Source: Thermococci archaeon (lineage in GTDB: Archaea; Methanobacteriota_B; Thermococci; Thermococcales; Thermococcaceae). Taken from it: a stretch of DNA of 5,157 nucleotides. The position numbers and the translations under genes were made by a program. Below, one piece after another: positions 1 through 4,955 of this stretch. The notes under the pieces were generated by a model, which did no database searches, had not been told where the DNA came from, and was given only the letters and a program-made list of their open reading frames with translations. Position 1 is the stretch's first letter, and every line of letters starts with the position of its first letter. The stretch covers positions 1 through 5,157 of the forward strand of contig QMUI01000084.1 in assembly GCA_003660485.1 (NCBI GenBank), written 5' to 3'.

Positions 1-320
1 CTCACGAGATACTTACCGCTGTTTACCTAAAACCTCCTCTCCTAATAATAGATGGGATAGAGAACTCTCTCCATCCCGAAACTCTTGAGCTCATCATTGA
101 CACGCTTAAGGAAAGTGAAAGCCAGGCAATAATAACTACCCACTCTCCAGTGGTTGTTGACATGGTTGAACCCTCCGAATTAATCCTCGTTGATAAAGAA
201 AAGGGCGAAACAGTATTCAAGAGGATAGAAGATCCCGAGAAAATCAAAAAGTTCCTCAACGAGAAGGGGATTACCCTCAGCGAAGGATGGCTCTACGGCT
301 CTTTATTCGAAGGAGATTAG
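1..320 (+). CDS. ABC/AAA15-like ATPase, C-terminal part (5' end outside window)
   Basis: This is the last 105 codons of a P-loop ATPase gene, read from base 3 to the TAG at 318-320. The visible part holds the Walker B region (LLIIDGIENSLHPE, bases about 39-80) and the H-loop (TTHSP, about 136-150). This order and spacing are typical of SMC/RecF-like AAA15 (AAA_21) ATPases found in OLD-type and other defence or DNA-repair ATPases. Such proteins dimerise on ATP and usually work with a nuclease partner. The Walker A and signature motifs must lie upstream and cannot be checked. The position after the Walker B Asp, normally the catalytic Glu, is Gly (GGG at 51-53), one base away from GAG. Hydrolysis may therefore be impaired. 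The TOPRIM-like gene starts 12 bases downstream on the same strand, so the two probably form an operon. The fold is fairly certain; the exact family is not. Confidence 0.85.
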   Translation, partial: HEILTAVYLKPPLLIIDGIENSLHPETLELIIDTLKESESQAIITTHSPVVVDMVEPSELILVDKEKGETVFKRIEDPEKIKKFLNEKGITLSEGWLYGSLFEGD

Positions 321-332
321 CAGTGATGAGCC

Positions 333-843
333 ATGACAAAGGAGATCGTCATAATAACGGAAGATGCCTACGGTGGGGAGTTCTTTAGACGACTTCTGGA
401 AAGGCTGAGTAGCGAGTCAATAGTAGACGTTAGGCTAAAGAAAAATCCGCGGGAGGAAAAATCCTATTCACGCTCTCGTTTTATGCAATCCTAAGCTCGA
501 AAGAATAATCAAGGCTACGGAACTTGCTTCACCTGATTTAATACTCCTCGTTTATGACGGAGATGGTCCTTCAAGTCATGTCTCCCGGAGGAATAGTATC
601 AAAAGACACATCCCCAGGGACTTGAAGACACCAGTTAGGATACTCCTCTTTGAGTACGAAATTGAGGAGTGGATATGCAAGAGCCTGGGATATCACTGGA
701 GCACTAAGCCTTCGGAAGAATTAAAACTACGAGAAGGATACGCCAAGCATAGGTTACCAGACTATGTCCATAAACTCGATTTTGAGAAACTCAAGAAGAA
801 CTGCAACTCTTTTCGTGAATTTTTGAAAATTTTGAGAGAGTGA
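333..843 (+). pseudogene. TOPRIM-like nuclease-type partner protein, frameshifted
   Basis: Two overlapping reading frames together make one protein of about 169 residues. The first runs from ATG 333 for 53 codons to a TAA at 492-494. The second is open from 439 to the TGA at 841-843. One surplus base, most easily in the A5 run at 441-445 or the A5 run at 457-461, explains the break. Frame 1 opens with a hydrophobic strand and an acidic residue (IVIITEDAYGGEFF, Glu10). Frame 2 has LLVYDGDG, with Asp codons at 556 and 562, and later EIEEWICKSLG (from 664). A Glu after the first strand, a DxD motif and a later E-W helix fit the TOPRIM fold of DUF4276/DUF3226-like proteins, which often pair with AAA15 ATPases. 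The start is supported by GTGATG at 323-328. A sequencing error or transcriptional slippage on the A-runs are alternatives to true inactivation. Biological substrate unknown. Confidence 0.72.
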
Positions 844-849
844 AAATCA

Positions 850-1410
850 TTAGATAGCGTACTGGGCATAATAAGCCAACGCATTCAAAAGTTCATTGAA
901 TCCCTCATAGGTTACTAGAGAGAGTAAAATCGGCTTCTGCCTAAGTCTTTTCTCTACTATTTTTGCTAATTCTTCAACTTTTTCCTTGGGAACCAGGTCT
1001 ATCTTATTTATTACAACAATTATCGGCTTTTCATACCTAAACTTGAGCATGTAGTGGAGCTTTTCCATCCCCCTATGAAGCCCCTTCGTGGCATCTATCA
1101 TGTGGATTATAACATCAGCATTCACAATTTCTTTTATTACTTCCTTAAACTTCTCTTCGCTGAGTACTTTCCCTCTAACTTCCTTCTCTGGATCAAAAAG
1201 ACCTGCCGTATCTATAAGCACTAGCTCATCGGCACCTCCAAAAGGATTTTTCATAGTCTTTGGTAACTTAACTTTTCCAAAGTATCTTCTTATGATTCCC
1301 TTGGTAGTTCCGGGAACCTCAGAGACCTCCGAAACTCTTCCTCCAAGTAGTGCGTTCATTAAAGTTGATTTGCCAACGTTCTCAGCTCCTATGATCGCAA
1401 CCTTTATCAT
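850..1410 (-). CDS. Small stand-alone Era/TrmE-like GTPase
   Basis: The 186-residue protein is little more than a G domain of the TrmE-Era-EngA group. G1 is GAENVGKST (residues 8-16), the switch I region has PGTTKG (33-38), G3 is DTAG (67-70) and G4 is NKID (135-138). The G5 position reads SLVT (164-167) rather than the usual SAK or SAL. There is no KH domain and no tandem G domain, so it is neither Era nor EngA, and no membrane segment is visible. It should bind and hydrolyse GTP in the cytoplasm; family members commonly act in ribosome or tRNA biology, but no partner is shown here. An in-frame ATG ten codons upstream (1438-1440) exists. The start at 1410 is preferred because GGTGAT lies 6 bases before it and the P-loop then sits at the usual distance from the N terminus. 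Its stop lies 6 bases from that of the convergent TOPRIM-like gene. Confidence 0.9.
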   Translation of the reverse strand: MIKVAIIGAENVGKSTLMNALLGGRVSEVSEVPGTTKGIIRRYFGKVKLPKTMKNPFGGADELVLIDTAGLFDPEKEVRGKVLSEEKFKEVIKEIVNADVIIHMIDATKGLHRGMEKLHYMLKFRYEKPIIVVINKIDLVPKEKVEELAKIVEKRLRQKPILLSLVTYEGFNELLNALAYYAQYAI

Positions 1411-1462
1411 CTTCTCATCACCAATATTATGGTAGCCCAACGGCTTTAAGGGGTTGAGGGGG
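1411..1462. promoter_or_regulatory. Divergent control region between the GTPase and OB-fold genes
   Basis: These 52 bases separate two divergent start codons and should hold both promoters. For the minus strand, CTTAAAG (1444-1450) lies about where a TATA-like element would give a leader near 10 bases. For the plus strand, CCAATATTATGG (1420-1431) could give a similarly short leader. Neither matches the strong TTTATA-type box well, so the individual elements are guesses; only the divergent arrangement is secure. Confidence 0.35.
1417..1422 (-). promoter_or_regulatory. Shine-Dalgarno site deciding the GTPase start
   Basis: On the minus strand GGTGAT ends 6 bases before the ATG at 1410-1408. 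It matches the anti-Shine-Dalgarno end of archaeal 16S rRNA. The upstream ATG at 1440 has no comparable site, so the ten extra codons of a longest-frame call are probably untranslated. Confidence 0.75.
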
Positions 1463-1777
1463 ATGAAGAGGAGGGTGAAACTTGGCCATCACTATTATTA
1501 TATAGTAACTCCAGACGAACTCAAAAATGGGAAGTATAAGGGCAAAAACGTTGTGGTAGAGGGAGAAATTGAGAGCAAACCTGTAATTGAATTTCTGCCA
1601 ATGGAGCTTCCAAGTTATAGGACAATCTTTACGCTAGCAGGCTTAAAAATTGAGTTTTCAGGAACCCCTTATGTTAAATCCGGGGAAAAGATAAAGGTGT
1701 ATGGAGTATTTGTTGGAGATGGAATAATAGCAAGGGCCATTGAGACTGAGGGTGCGATATATCTAACCGAGGAATGA
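1463..1777 (+). CDS. Small predicted OB-fold protein, function unknown
   Basis: The 104-residue protein begins with a basic stretch (MKRRVKLGHHYYY), followed by a run of predicted beta strands. Residues about 28-38 (KNVVVEGEIES) and 74-83 (GEKIKVYGVF) have the pattern of OB-fold strands in nucleic-acid-binding proteins (tRNA_anti-like), where a G-x-V/I-x-x motif repeats in the barrel. There are no cysteine pairs, membrane segments or catalytic motifs. RNA or single-stranded DNA binding is an inference from the fold. The ATG at 1463 is chosen; a TTG three codons earlier (1454) is in frame, and GGGGTTGAGGGGG precedes the ATG at an imperfect distance, so the start is uncertain. The stop lies 4 bases before the HD-domain remnant, which implies co-transcription with it. 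No named gene is recognised. Confidence 0.75.
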   Translation: MKRRVKLGHHYYYIVTPDELKNGKYKGKNVVVEGEIESKPVIEFLPMELPSYRTIFTLAGLKIEFSGTPYVKSGEKIKVYGVFVGDGIIARAIETEGAIYLTEE

Positions 1778-1781
1778 GAAC

Positions 1782-2024
1782 ATGTTCAAAAGGATAAAGA
1801 CAGTTGCGAGGCTGAAAACTCCTCTCAGAATGAAATGGCTATTCAAGGGTATGCCAAAGCCTGAAAGCATAGCTTATCACTCTTACCACTGCTACCTTAT
1901 CATATTCCTGCTACTGAGCATTTTAGAAGGAGTGATAGGGAGAAGGCTCCCAAGAGGGCAGTATATGACATGGTTGAGGCGTAGTAACGAGCCTTCAACT
2001 TCCAGCTCAGAGATAGTTAGTTAA
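1782..2024 (+). pseudogene. Remnant of an HD-domain phosphohydrolase (YfbR/HDDC2-like), internally deleted
   Basis: The open frame gives 80 residues, under half the roughly 170-180 usual for this family. Its first 40 residues follow the family start well: a basic TVARLKTPLRMKWLFKGM segment, then PESIAYHSYHCYLIIFLL, matching the pattern R..GW..RG...PES[IV]A.HS. Family members are metal-dependent 5'-nucleotidases or nucleotide phosphohydrolases. The defining HD pair and the helix leading to it are missing. A later family segment appears in a different frame at 1901-1981 (IPATEHFRRSDREKA, then KRAVYDMVEA), ending at tandem stops TAG-TAA (1982-1987). It matches the region just after the HD motif (D-[IL]-P...F...DKEKAE..AV). 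A deletion of about 40 codons near 1893-1915 plus further decay explains this. From memory, P. horikoshii PH0347 is an intact HD protein of this type at an equivalent place. The 80-residue product cannot be a working enzyme. Confidence 0.75.
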
Positions 2025-2025
2025 G

Positions 2026-2041
2026 TAAAAACTTTTATACT
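2026..2041 (+). promoter_or_regulatory. BRE/TATA promoter of the phosphoglycosyltransferase gene
   Basis: An A-rich BRE (TAAAAAC) is followed by TTTTATAC (2033-2040), close to the Thermococcales box A. Transcription would start about 25 bases downstream, near 2062, leaving a leader of about 25 bases that includes the Shine-Dalgarno AGGAGG at 2073-2078. It overlaps the end of the HD remnant, showing that the next gene has its own promoter rather than depending on the upstream operon. Confidence 0.7.
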
Positions 2042-2072
2042 AAATAAGTTGTTAGGACTTTTAAGCGAAATC

Positions 2073-2078
2073 AGGAGG
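2073..2078 (+). promoter_or_regulatory. Shine-Dalgarno site of the phosphoglycosyltransferase gene
   Basis: AGGAGG ends 8 bases before the ATG at 2087, a strong site at normal spacing, and it fixes this start. Confidence 0.75.
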
Positions 2079-2086
2079 CTTAAGTC

Positions 2087-2962
2087 ATGATAGAGGGTTT
2101 GGCTTTCATATTCTCTCTTGTCTTCACCTATTACATCGCAAAGATCATGAAAAAAGCTGGGATAGTTGGCAAAGATGTTCATAAGCCATATGAGGCTTAT
2201 GTTGCTGAGATGGGTGGAATCTCGTTAGTTTTTTCAATAGCACTTTTTGGAGCCGTTGTTGAATCCTCACAGCAAATTTTGCTCATCTTTCTTCTCATGG
2301 GACTAGTTGGGGTCATTGACGATCTAACTAACCTCCCTCAATCCCATAAGGTATTGCTTTCGGCCCTGGCAACCCTGCCACTCCTTATGTGCTTTAGGAG
2401 GGAGTACATCATAATAGGCCCCCTAAAACTCCAAGCCCCATTCATTGTCCCAGTAATATTCTGGCTGTATACGATAGGATCAGCAAACTTGGTGAACATG
2501 CTTGCAGGTTTTAATGGCTTAGAAGTTGGTACCTCGGCAATAATATTTTTCTTCCTTTATCTACTTTCAGGAGACAAACTAGCCTTAGTTGCCTTCTTTG
2601 CTTCCCTCGGATTCTTAGTATGGAACAGGTATCCTGCAAGGGTCTTTCCTGGTGACACAGGAACACTTTCCCTTGGCGCATTGATGGCCATGATAGCCAT
2701 AGACAATGGGCTTGAGTTCCCATTGGCGATAATGTTGTTTCCCCACGCTATAGATTTCCTGCTGAAGATGAGGGTTAAGTTTAAAGGGAAAAAGATGGGA
2801 GGAGCAAGACTTAGGGAGGATGGCACCTTATCCCCACCACCATATCTATCCTTTTTGGGCCTGATAATGAGGATGAAAAGGGTCAGAGAATGGGAGCTTG
2901 TACTCTACGTGTGGATAATTGAAGTCTTGCTTGGCTTTATAGCACTTAATCTATCAGCTTGA
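2087..2962 (+). CDS. Polyprenyl-phosphate GlcNAc/HexNAc-1-phosphate transferase (glycosyltransferase family 4, WecA/MraY/Alg7-like)
   Basis: This 291-residue membrane protein belongs to the family that moves a sugar-1-phosphate from a UDP-sugar to a polyprenyl or dolichyl phosphate. In archaea that is the first step of N-glycan or other lipid-linked sugar assembly (AglH-type role). Visible motifs in order are the early KPYEAYVAEMGG (33-44; Ala where Pro is usual before EMGG), the DD pair in VIDDLTN (Asp78, Asp79), NLVNMLAGFNGLE (134-146) and FPGDTG (187-192, Asp190). A cytoplasmic basic loop, KMRVKFKGKKMGG, follows at 227-239. About nine or ten hydrophobic segments occur, for example near 3-20, 44-60, 63-77, 117-137, 149-161, 165-178, 194-206 and 272-289. 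The exact sugar and acceptor cannot be read from sequence. The gene has its own promoter and ends 17 bases inside the convergent cas6-like gene. Confidence 0.9.
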   Translation: MIEGLAFIFSLVFTYYIAKIMKKAGIVGKDVHKPYEAYVAEMGGISLVFSIALFGAVVESSQQILLIFLLMGLVGVIDDLTNLPQSHKVLLSALATLPLLMCFRREYIIIGPLKLQAPFIVPVIFWLYTIGSANLVNMLAGFNGLEVGTSAIIFFFLYLLSGDKLALVAFFASLGFLVWNRYPARVFPGDTGTLSLGALMAMIAIDNGLEFPLAIMLFPHAIDFLLKMRVKFKGKKMGGARLREDGTLSPPPYLSFLGLIMRMKRVREWELVLYVWIIEVLLGFIALNLSA

Positions 2963-3665
2963 CCATTCCAAAGCCAAACCTTGTTTTTTCGCCAAAACCA
3001 TTTTCATAACCAAACTTTGCTATTTCCTCTGAACCGAGGTATCTAAATACCATGAGCGATCCTCTAATATAGGAATCCCCAACCATTAACCTTGTAGGCT
3101 TGAACTTTAGCACCTCTATCTTGAATTCCTTATCCTCTGGGAGATACCCCATGATTTCGTTATAGCGAAGGAGCATTACCTTTCTCAGTCTATCCATGAA
3201 TAGGTCATCATGAGGATAGAGATCCCAATGTCTAAGCTTTCCATTCTCAAACTTTATCGTCCTTACCACTATTGGACTCAGCGTAGAGAACATGTTTTCC
3301 CTTCCTACGCTCTTGACTTTTATCGCCTTTATATCACCAACAAGAAACGTTACCTCCCCTATTCTAAACTCGGGACTTTTCTCAACGGCCTCAGCAATTG
3401 TCCTAATTATCTCCTCGTTGGATGATGAAACGTAGAGGGATACATCGTCTGACAGTATTTCAATGCCCTTTTCAGGTAGTACCCTTCTCTTTCTCACGAT
3501 AATCCGAGAAAACGTCCAATATCCGTGCGGAGAAGAAAGCATCTTCGACAAACCTGGCTCTATAGAATTCACTTTCTCTAATATTTGAGTGTAGACCTCA
3601 TAATTGTAATTAAAAGGTAGAACGGCATTATCTTTAAGAGGAAGCAGTTTTATCTCTATTCTCAT
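2946..3665 (-). CDS. cas6: Cas6-like CRISPR RNA-binding protein, probably non-catalytic
   Basis: The 239 residues show the two-ferredoxin-fold RAMP architecture of Cas6, which normally cleaves CRISPR precursor RNA within the repeat. Visible landmarks are the N-terminal strand MRIEIKLLPL, PFNYNY (17-22), TLSPIVV (128-134) and the C-terminal glycine-rich loop GYENGFGEKTRFGFGMVKL (219-237), nearly the Cas6 signature. The P. furiosus enzyme uses Tyr31, His46 and Lys52; hand alignment through P-x-N, P-x-L and T-[YF]-S places Leu29 and Ser44 at the first two, and the segment holding Lys is two residues shorter (HGYWTFS). His47 is nearby but not equivalent. From memory, P. horikoshii PH0350 is a non-catalytic Cas6 paralogue of known structure and is the likely orthologue. 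No other cas gene or repeat array is nearby. AGGAGG at 3673-3678 (complement) lies 7 bases before the ATG at 3665. Confidence 0.88.
   Translation of the reverse strand: MRIEIKLLPLKDNAVLPFNYNYEVYTQILEKVNSIEPGLSKMLSSPHGYWTFSRIIVRKRRVLPEKGIEILSDDVSLYVSSSNEEIIRTIAEAVEKSPEFRIGEVTFLVGDIKAIKVKSVGRENMFSTLSPIVVRTIKFENGKLRHWDLYPHDDLFMDRLRKVMLLRYNEIMGYLPEDKEFKIEVLKFKPTRLMVGDSYIRGSLMVFRYLGSEEIAKFGYENGFGEKTRFGFGMVKLID
2984..2989 (+). terminator. Oligo-T terminator candidate after the phosphoglycosyltransferase gene
   Basis: A T6 run lies 22 bases past the stop codon, with no hairpin needed by archaeal intrinsic termination. It lies inside the 3' end of the opposite-strand cas6-like gene, so it may be coincidental. 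Confidence 0.4.
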
Positions 3666-3672
3666 CTATACC

Positions 3673-3678
3673 CCTCCT
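3673..3678 (-). promoter_or_regulatory. Shine-Dalgarno site of the cas6-like gene
   Basis: On the minus strand AGGAGG ends 7 bases before the ATG at 3665, so this start is well supported. A possible TATA-like stretch (TTTTTATTTC, minus strand, about 3718-3727) upstream overlaps the T-run after the protease gene, so an independent cas6 promoter is possible but not certain. Confidence 0.7.
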
Positions 3679-3722
3679 TATTTGCACCGAGCTATTTTAT
3701 TGGAAATAGGGTAAATAGAAAT

Positions 3723-3727
3723 AAAAA
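3723..3727 (-). terminator. T-run after the site-2 protease gene
   Basis: On the minus strand, T5 followed by ATTTCTATTTA begins 7 bases after the protease stop. It resembles an archaeal oligo-T terminator but could equally be the TATA region of cas6; the two readings predict opposite transcript structures. Confidence 0.35.
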
Positions 3728-3734
3728 GACTTCG

Positions 3735-4955
3735 TCAGCTTGAGAATGGTATTGGAACTGCTGACACTATAAATATGACAACGGCGACTATTGCAAGCAT
3801 TTTCCTTCCCAACGTCAACGGTGTAACTTCATCCAGTGCTCCAGGATTACCCACCCTCCCCATCAGCAGGATGAGCAGACCCCACAGGAGCCATCCTGGC
3901 CAGAAGTAGCTCAACCCTATTGCAAGGAACCCTAGAGCATATGTTAAGACCCTGTGAATCCTTTCTGGCAGTAATGCCCTTGCAACGTGACCTCCATCCA
4001 GCTGAGCTGCAGGCATGAGGTTCAGGAATGTCACCAGTATCCCCACCCACCCCGCAATCGCTAGTGGATGGAGGATTACTCCAACATTATCTCCAAGGTT
4101 CCCTAAGACTAGCTTAGTAAGCGCGTAGAATAAAATACTTGTTCCGAAGTACACCGTTTCATTCTGCTTGAGGTATCCCATAGGAACTATAGCAGAAAGT
4201 TTAAGCCCCACAATCGTCACGGGAATCGCCACTAATAGTCCCGCAATTGGTCCGCTAACTCCCAAATCTATAGCTGCGTTTCTGGTCGGAATTGGGGATT
4301 TTACCCTTATCACGGCCCCAAGGGTTCCTATAAAGGAGGGAAATGGAATAAAGTAGGGAAACGTTGACTTAACACCATGAAGAGTTGCCGCTATTTTGTG
4401 CCCCATCTCATGAGTGCCAAGGATCGCCATTATCCCTACTGAAAAAGCTAAAGCGTTCAGATAGACATTTTTAACCCCAGGAATACCAAGATCTTCAAGG
4501 GTCTTTATGTAGTTCAAGGAGAGAACGTAGCCTGCAAAAAACGTGCTAAGTAAGGTTAAAATGAACAGTAAAATACCAATCATGGGATTTTCTTTAGTTT
4601 CAACTCTCTGGGCTGGAAAAACATAGAGAACTACCTTTCCGTTTCTTTTTTTCAAGGCTATCCAATAACCGAGCTTTTCAACCTCCCTTAGAACTTTCTC
4701 AAAATTTTCCTCCTTTATCGAAATGACTTCATAAACTAAGACTTCTCCCCTCCTCTCAAGGAGGGGTCCCAGTTCATAGTACTTCAATAATTCCTCCTCT
4801 ATTCTAGGACTCTCCTCTCCCTCTATCTCAACCTCGTAGCCGACGAGTATCATATCCCCCCCACACACGGGGCACGCACCGGGGAGAAGGGGTCGAGTTG
4901 TATCCCTAACCTCCCTGTGGCCACACTGTATGCACTCATAGATTCCCTTCGCCAA
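3735..4955 (-). CDS. Zinc-ribbon site-2 protease (M50 family intramembrane metalloprotease)
   Basis: This 406-residue protein is a rhomboid-unrelated intramembrane zinc protease. Residues 5-35 form a zinc ribbon with two CxxC knuckles (Cys8/Cys11 and Cys28/Cys31). A charged soluble domain follows to about 120, perhaps a PDZ-like or regulatory insert. The membrane core starts near 125. The first metal motif is HEMGH (182-186; Glu183 catalytic) and the second is NLMPAAQLDGG (312-322; Asp320 the third zinc ligand), matching the NxxPxxxxDG of the family. Other hydrophobic segments lie near 125-147, 164-182, 228-252, 336-366 and 384-402. Family members cut transmembrane regulators; the substrate here is unknown. 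The start is TTG, with GGAGGTG 7 bases upstream. The first 20 bases lie inside the phosphomevalonate dehydratase gene, so translation is probably coupled. The layout resembles plant EGY proteins. Confidence 0.93.
   Translation of the reverse strand: MAKGIYECIQCGHREVRDTTRPLLPGACPVCGGDMILVGYEVEIEGEESPRIEEELLKYYELGPLLERRGEVLVYEVISIKEENFEKVLREVEKLGYWIALKKRNGKVVLYVFPAQRVETKENPMIGILLFILTLLSTFFAGYVLSLNYIKTLEDLGIPGVKNVYLNALAFSVGIMAILGTHEMGHKIAATLHGVKSTFPYFIPFPSFIGTLGAVIRVKSPIPTRNAAIDLGVSGPIAGLLVAIPVTIVGLKLSAIVPMGYLKQNETVYFGTSILFYALTKLVLGNLGDNVGVILHPLAIAGWVGILVTFLNLMPAAQLDGGHVARALLPERIHRVLTYALGFLAIGLSYFWPGWLLWGLLILLMGRVGNPGALDEVTPLTLGRKMLAIVAVVIFIVSAVPIPFSS

Noticed and set aside
23..259. Minus-strand open frame of 78 codons
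   Set aside because: It lies wholly opposite the ATPase coding region, has a low-complexity Ser-rich product, no ribosome-binding site and no family resemblance.
439..494. Programmed ribosomal frameshifting in the TOPRIM-like gene
   Set aside because: No classical slippery heptamer with a downstream structure was seen, and the shift needed is +1 (or -2); a surplus base in an A-run is simpler. It is not fully excluded.
619..843. Separate short gene starting near 619-622
   Set aside because: The frame is already open from 439 and includes the DxD segment upstream, so this is the second half of the frameshifted TOPRIM-like gene rather than a gene of its own.
1088..1435. Plus-strand open frame of 115 codons
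   Set aside because: It is the mirror of the GTPase gene; the product is Ser/Thr/Pro/Phe-rich with no recognisable pattern, while the GTPase motifs on the other strand are unmistakable.
2511..2826. Two minus-strand open frames inside the phosphoglycosyltransferase gene
   Set aside because: They run opposite a gene with clear catalytic motifs and have no start signals or family resemblance.
3210..3425. Plus-strand open frame inside the cas6-like gene
   Set aside because: Chance reading opposite conserved Cas6 sequence, with no ribosome-binding site.
2946..3734. Search for a CRISPR array near the cas6-like gene
   Set aside because: No repeated unit of 24-37 bases with spacers was seen anywhere in the window, so cas6 is isolated here as far as the window reaches.
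3847..4356. Short open frames on both strands within the site-2 protease gene
   Set aside because: Both are other-frame readings of the conserved membrane core of the protease.
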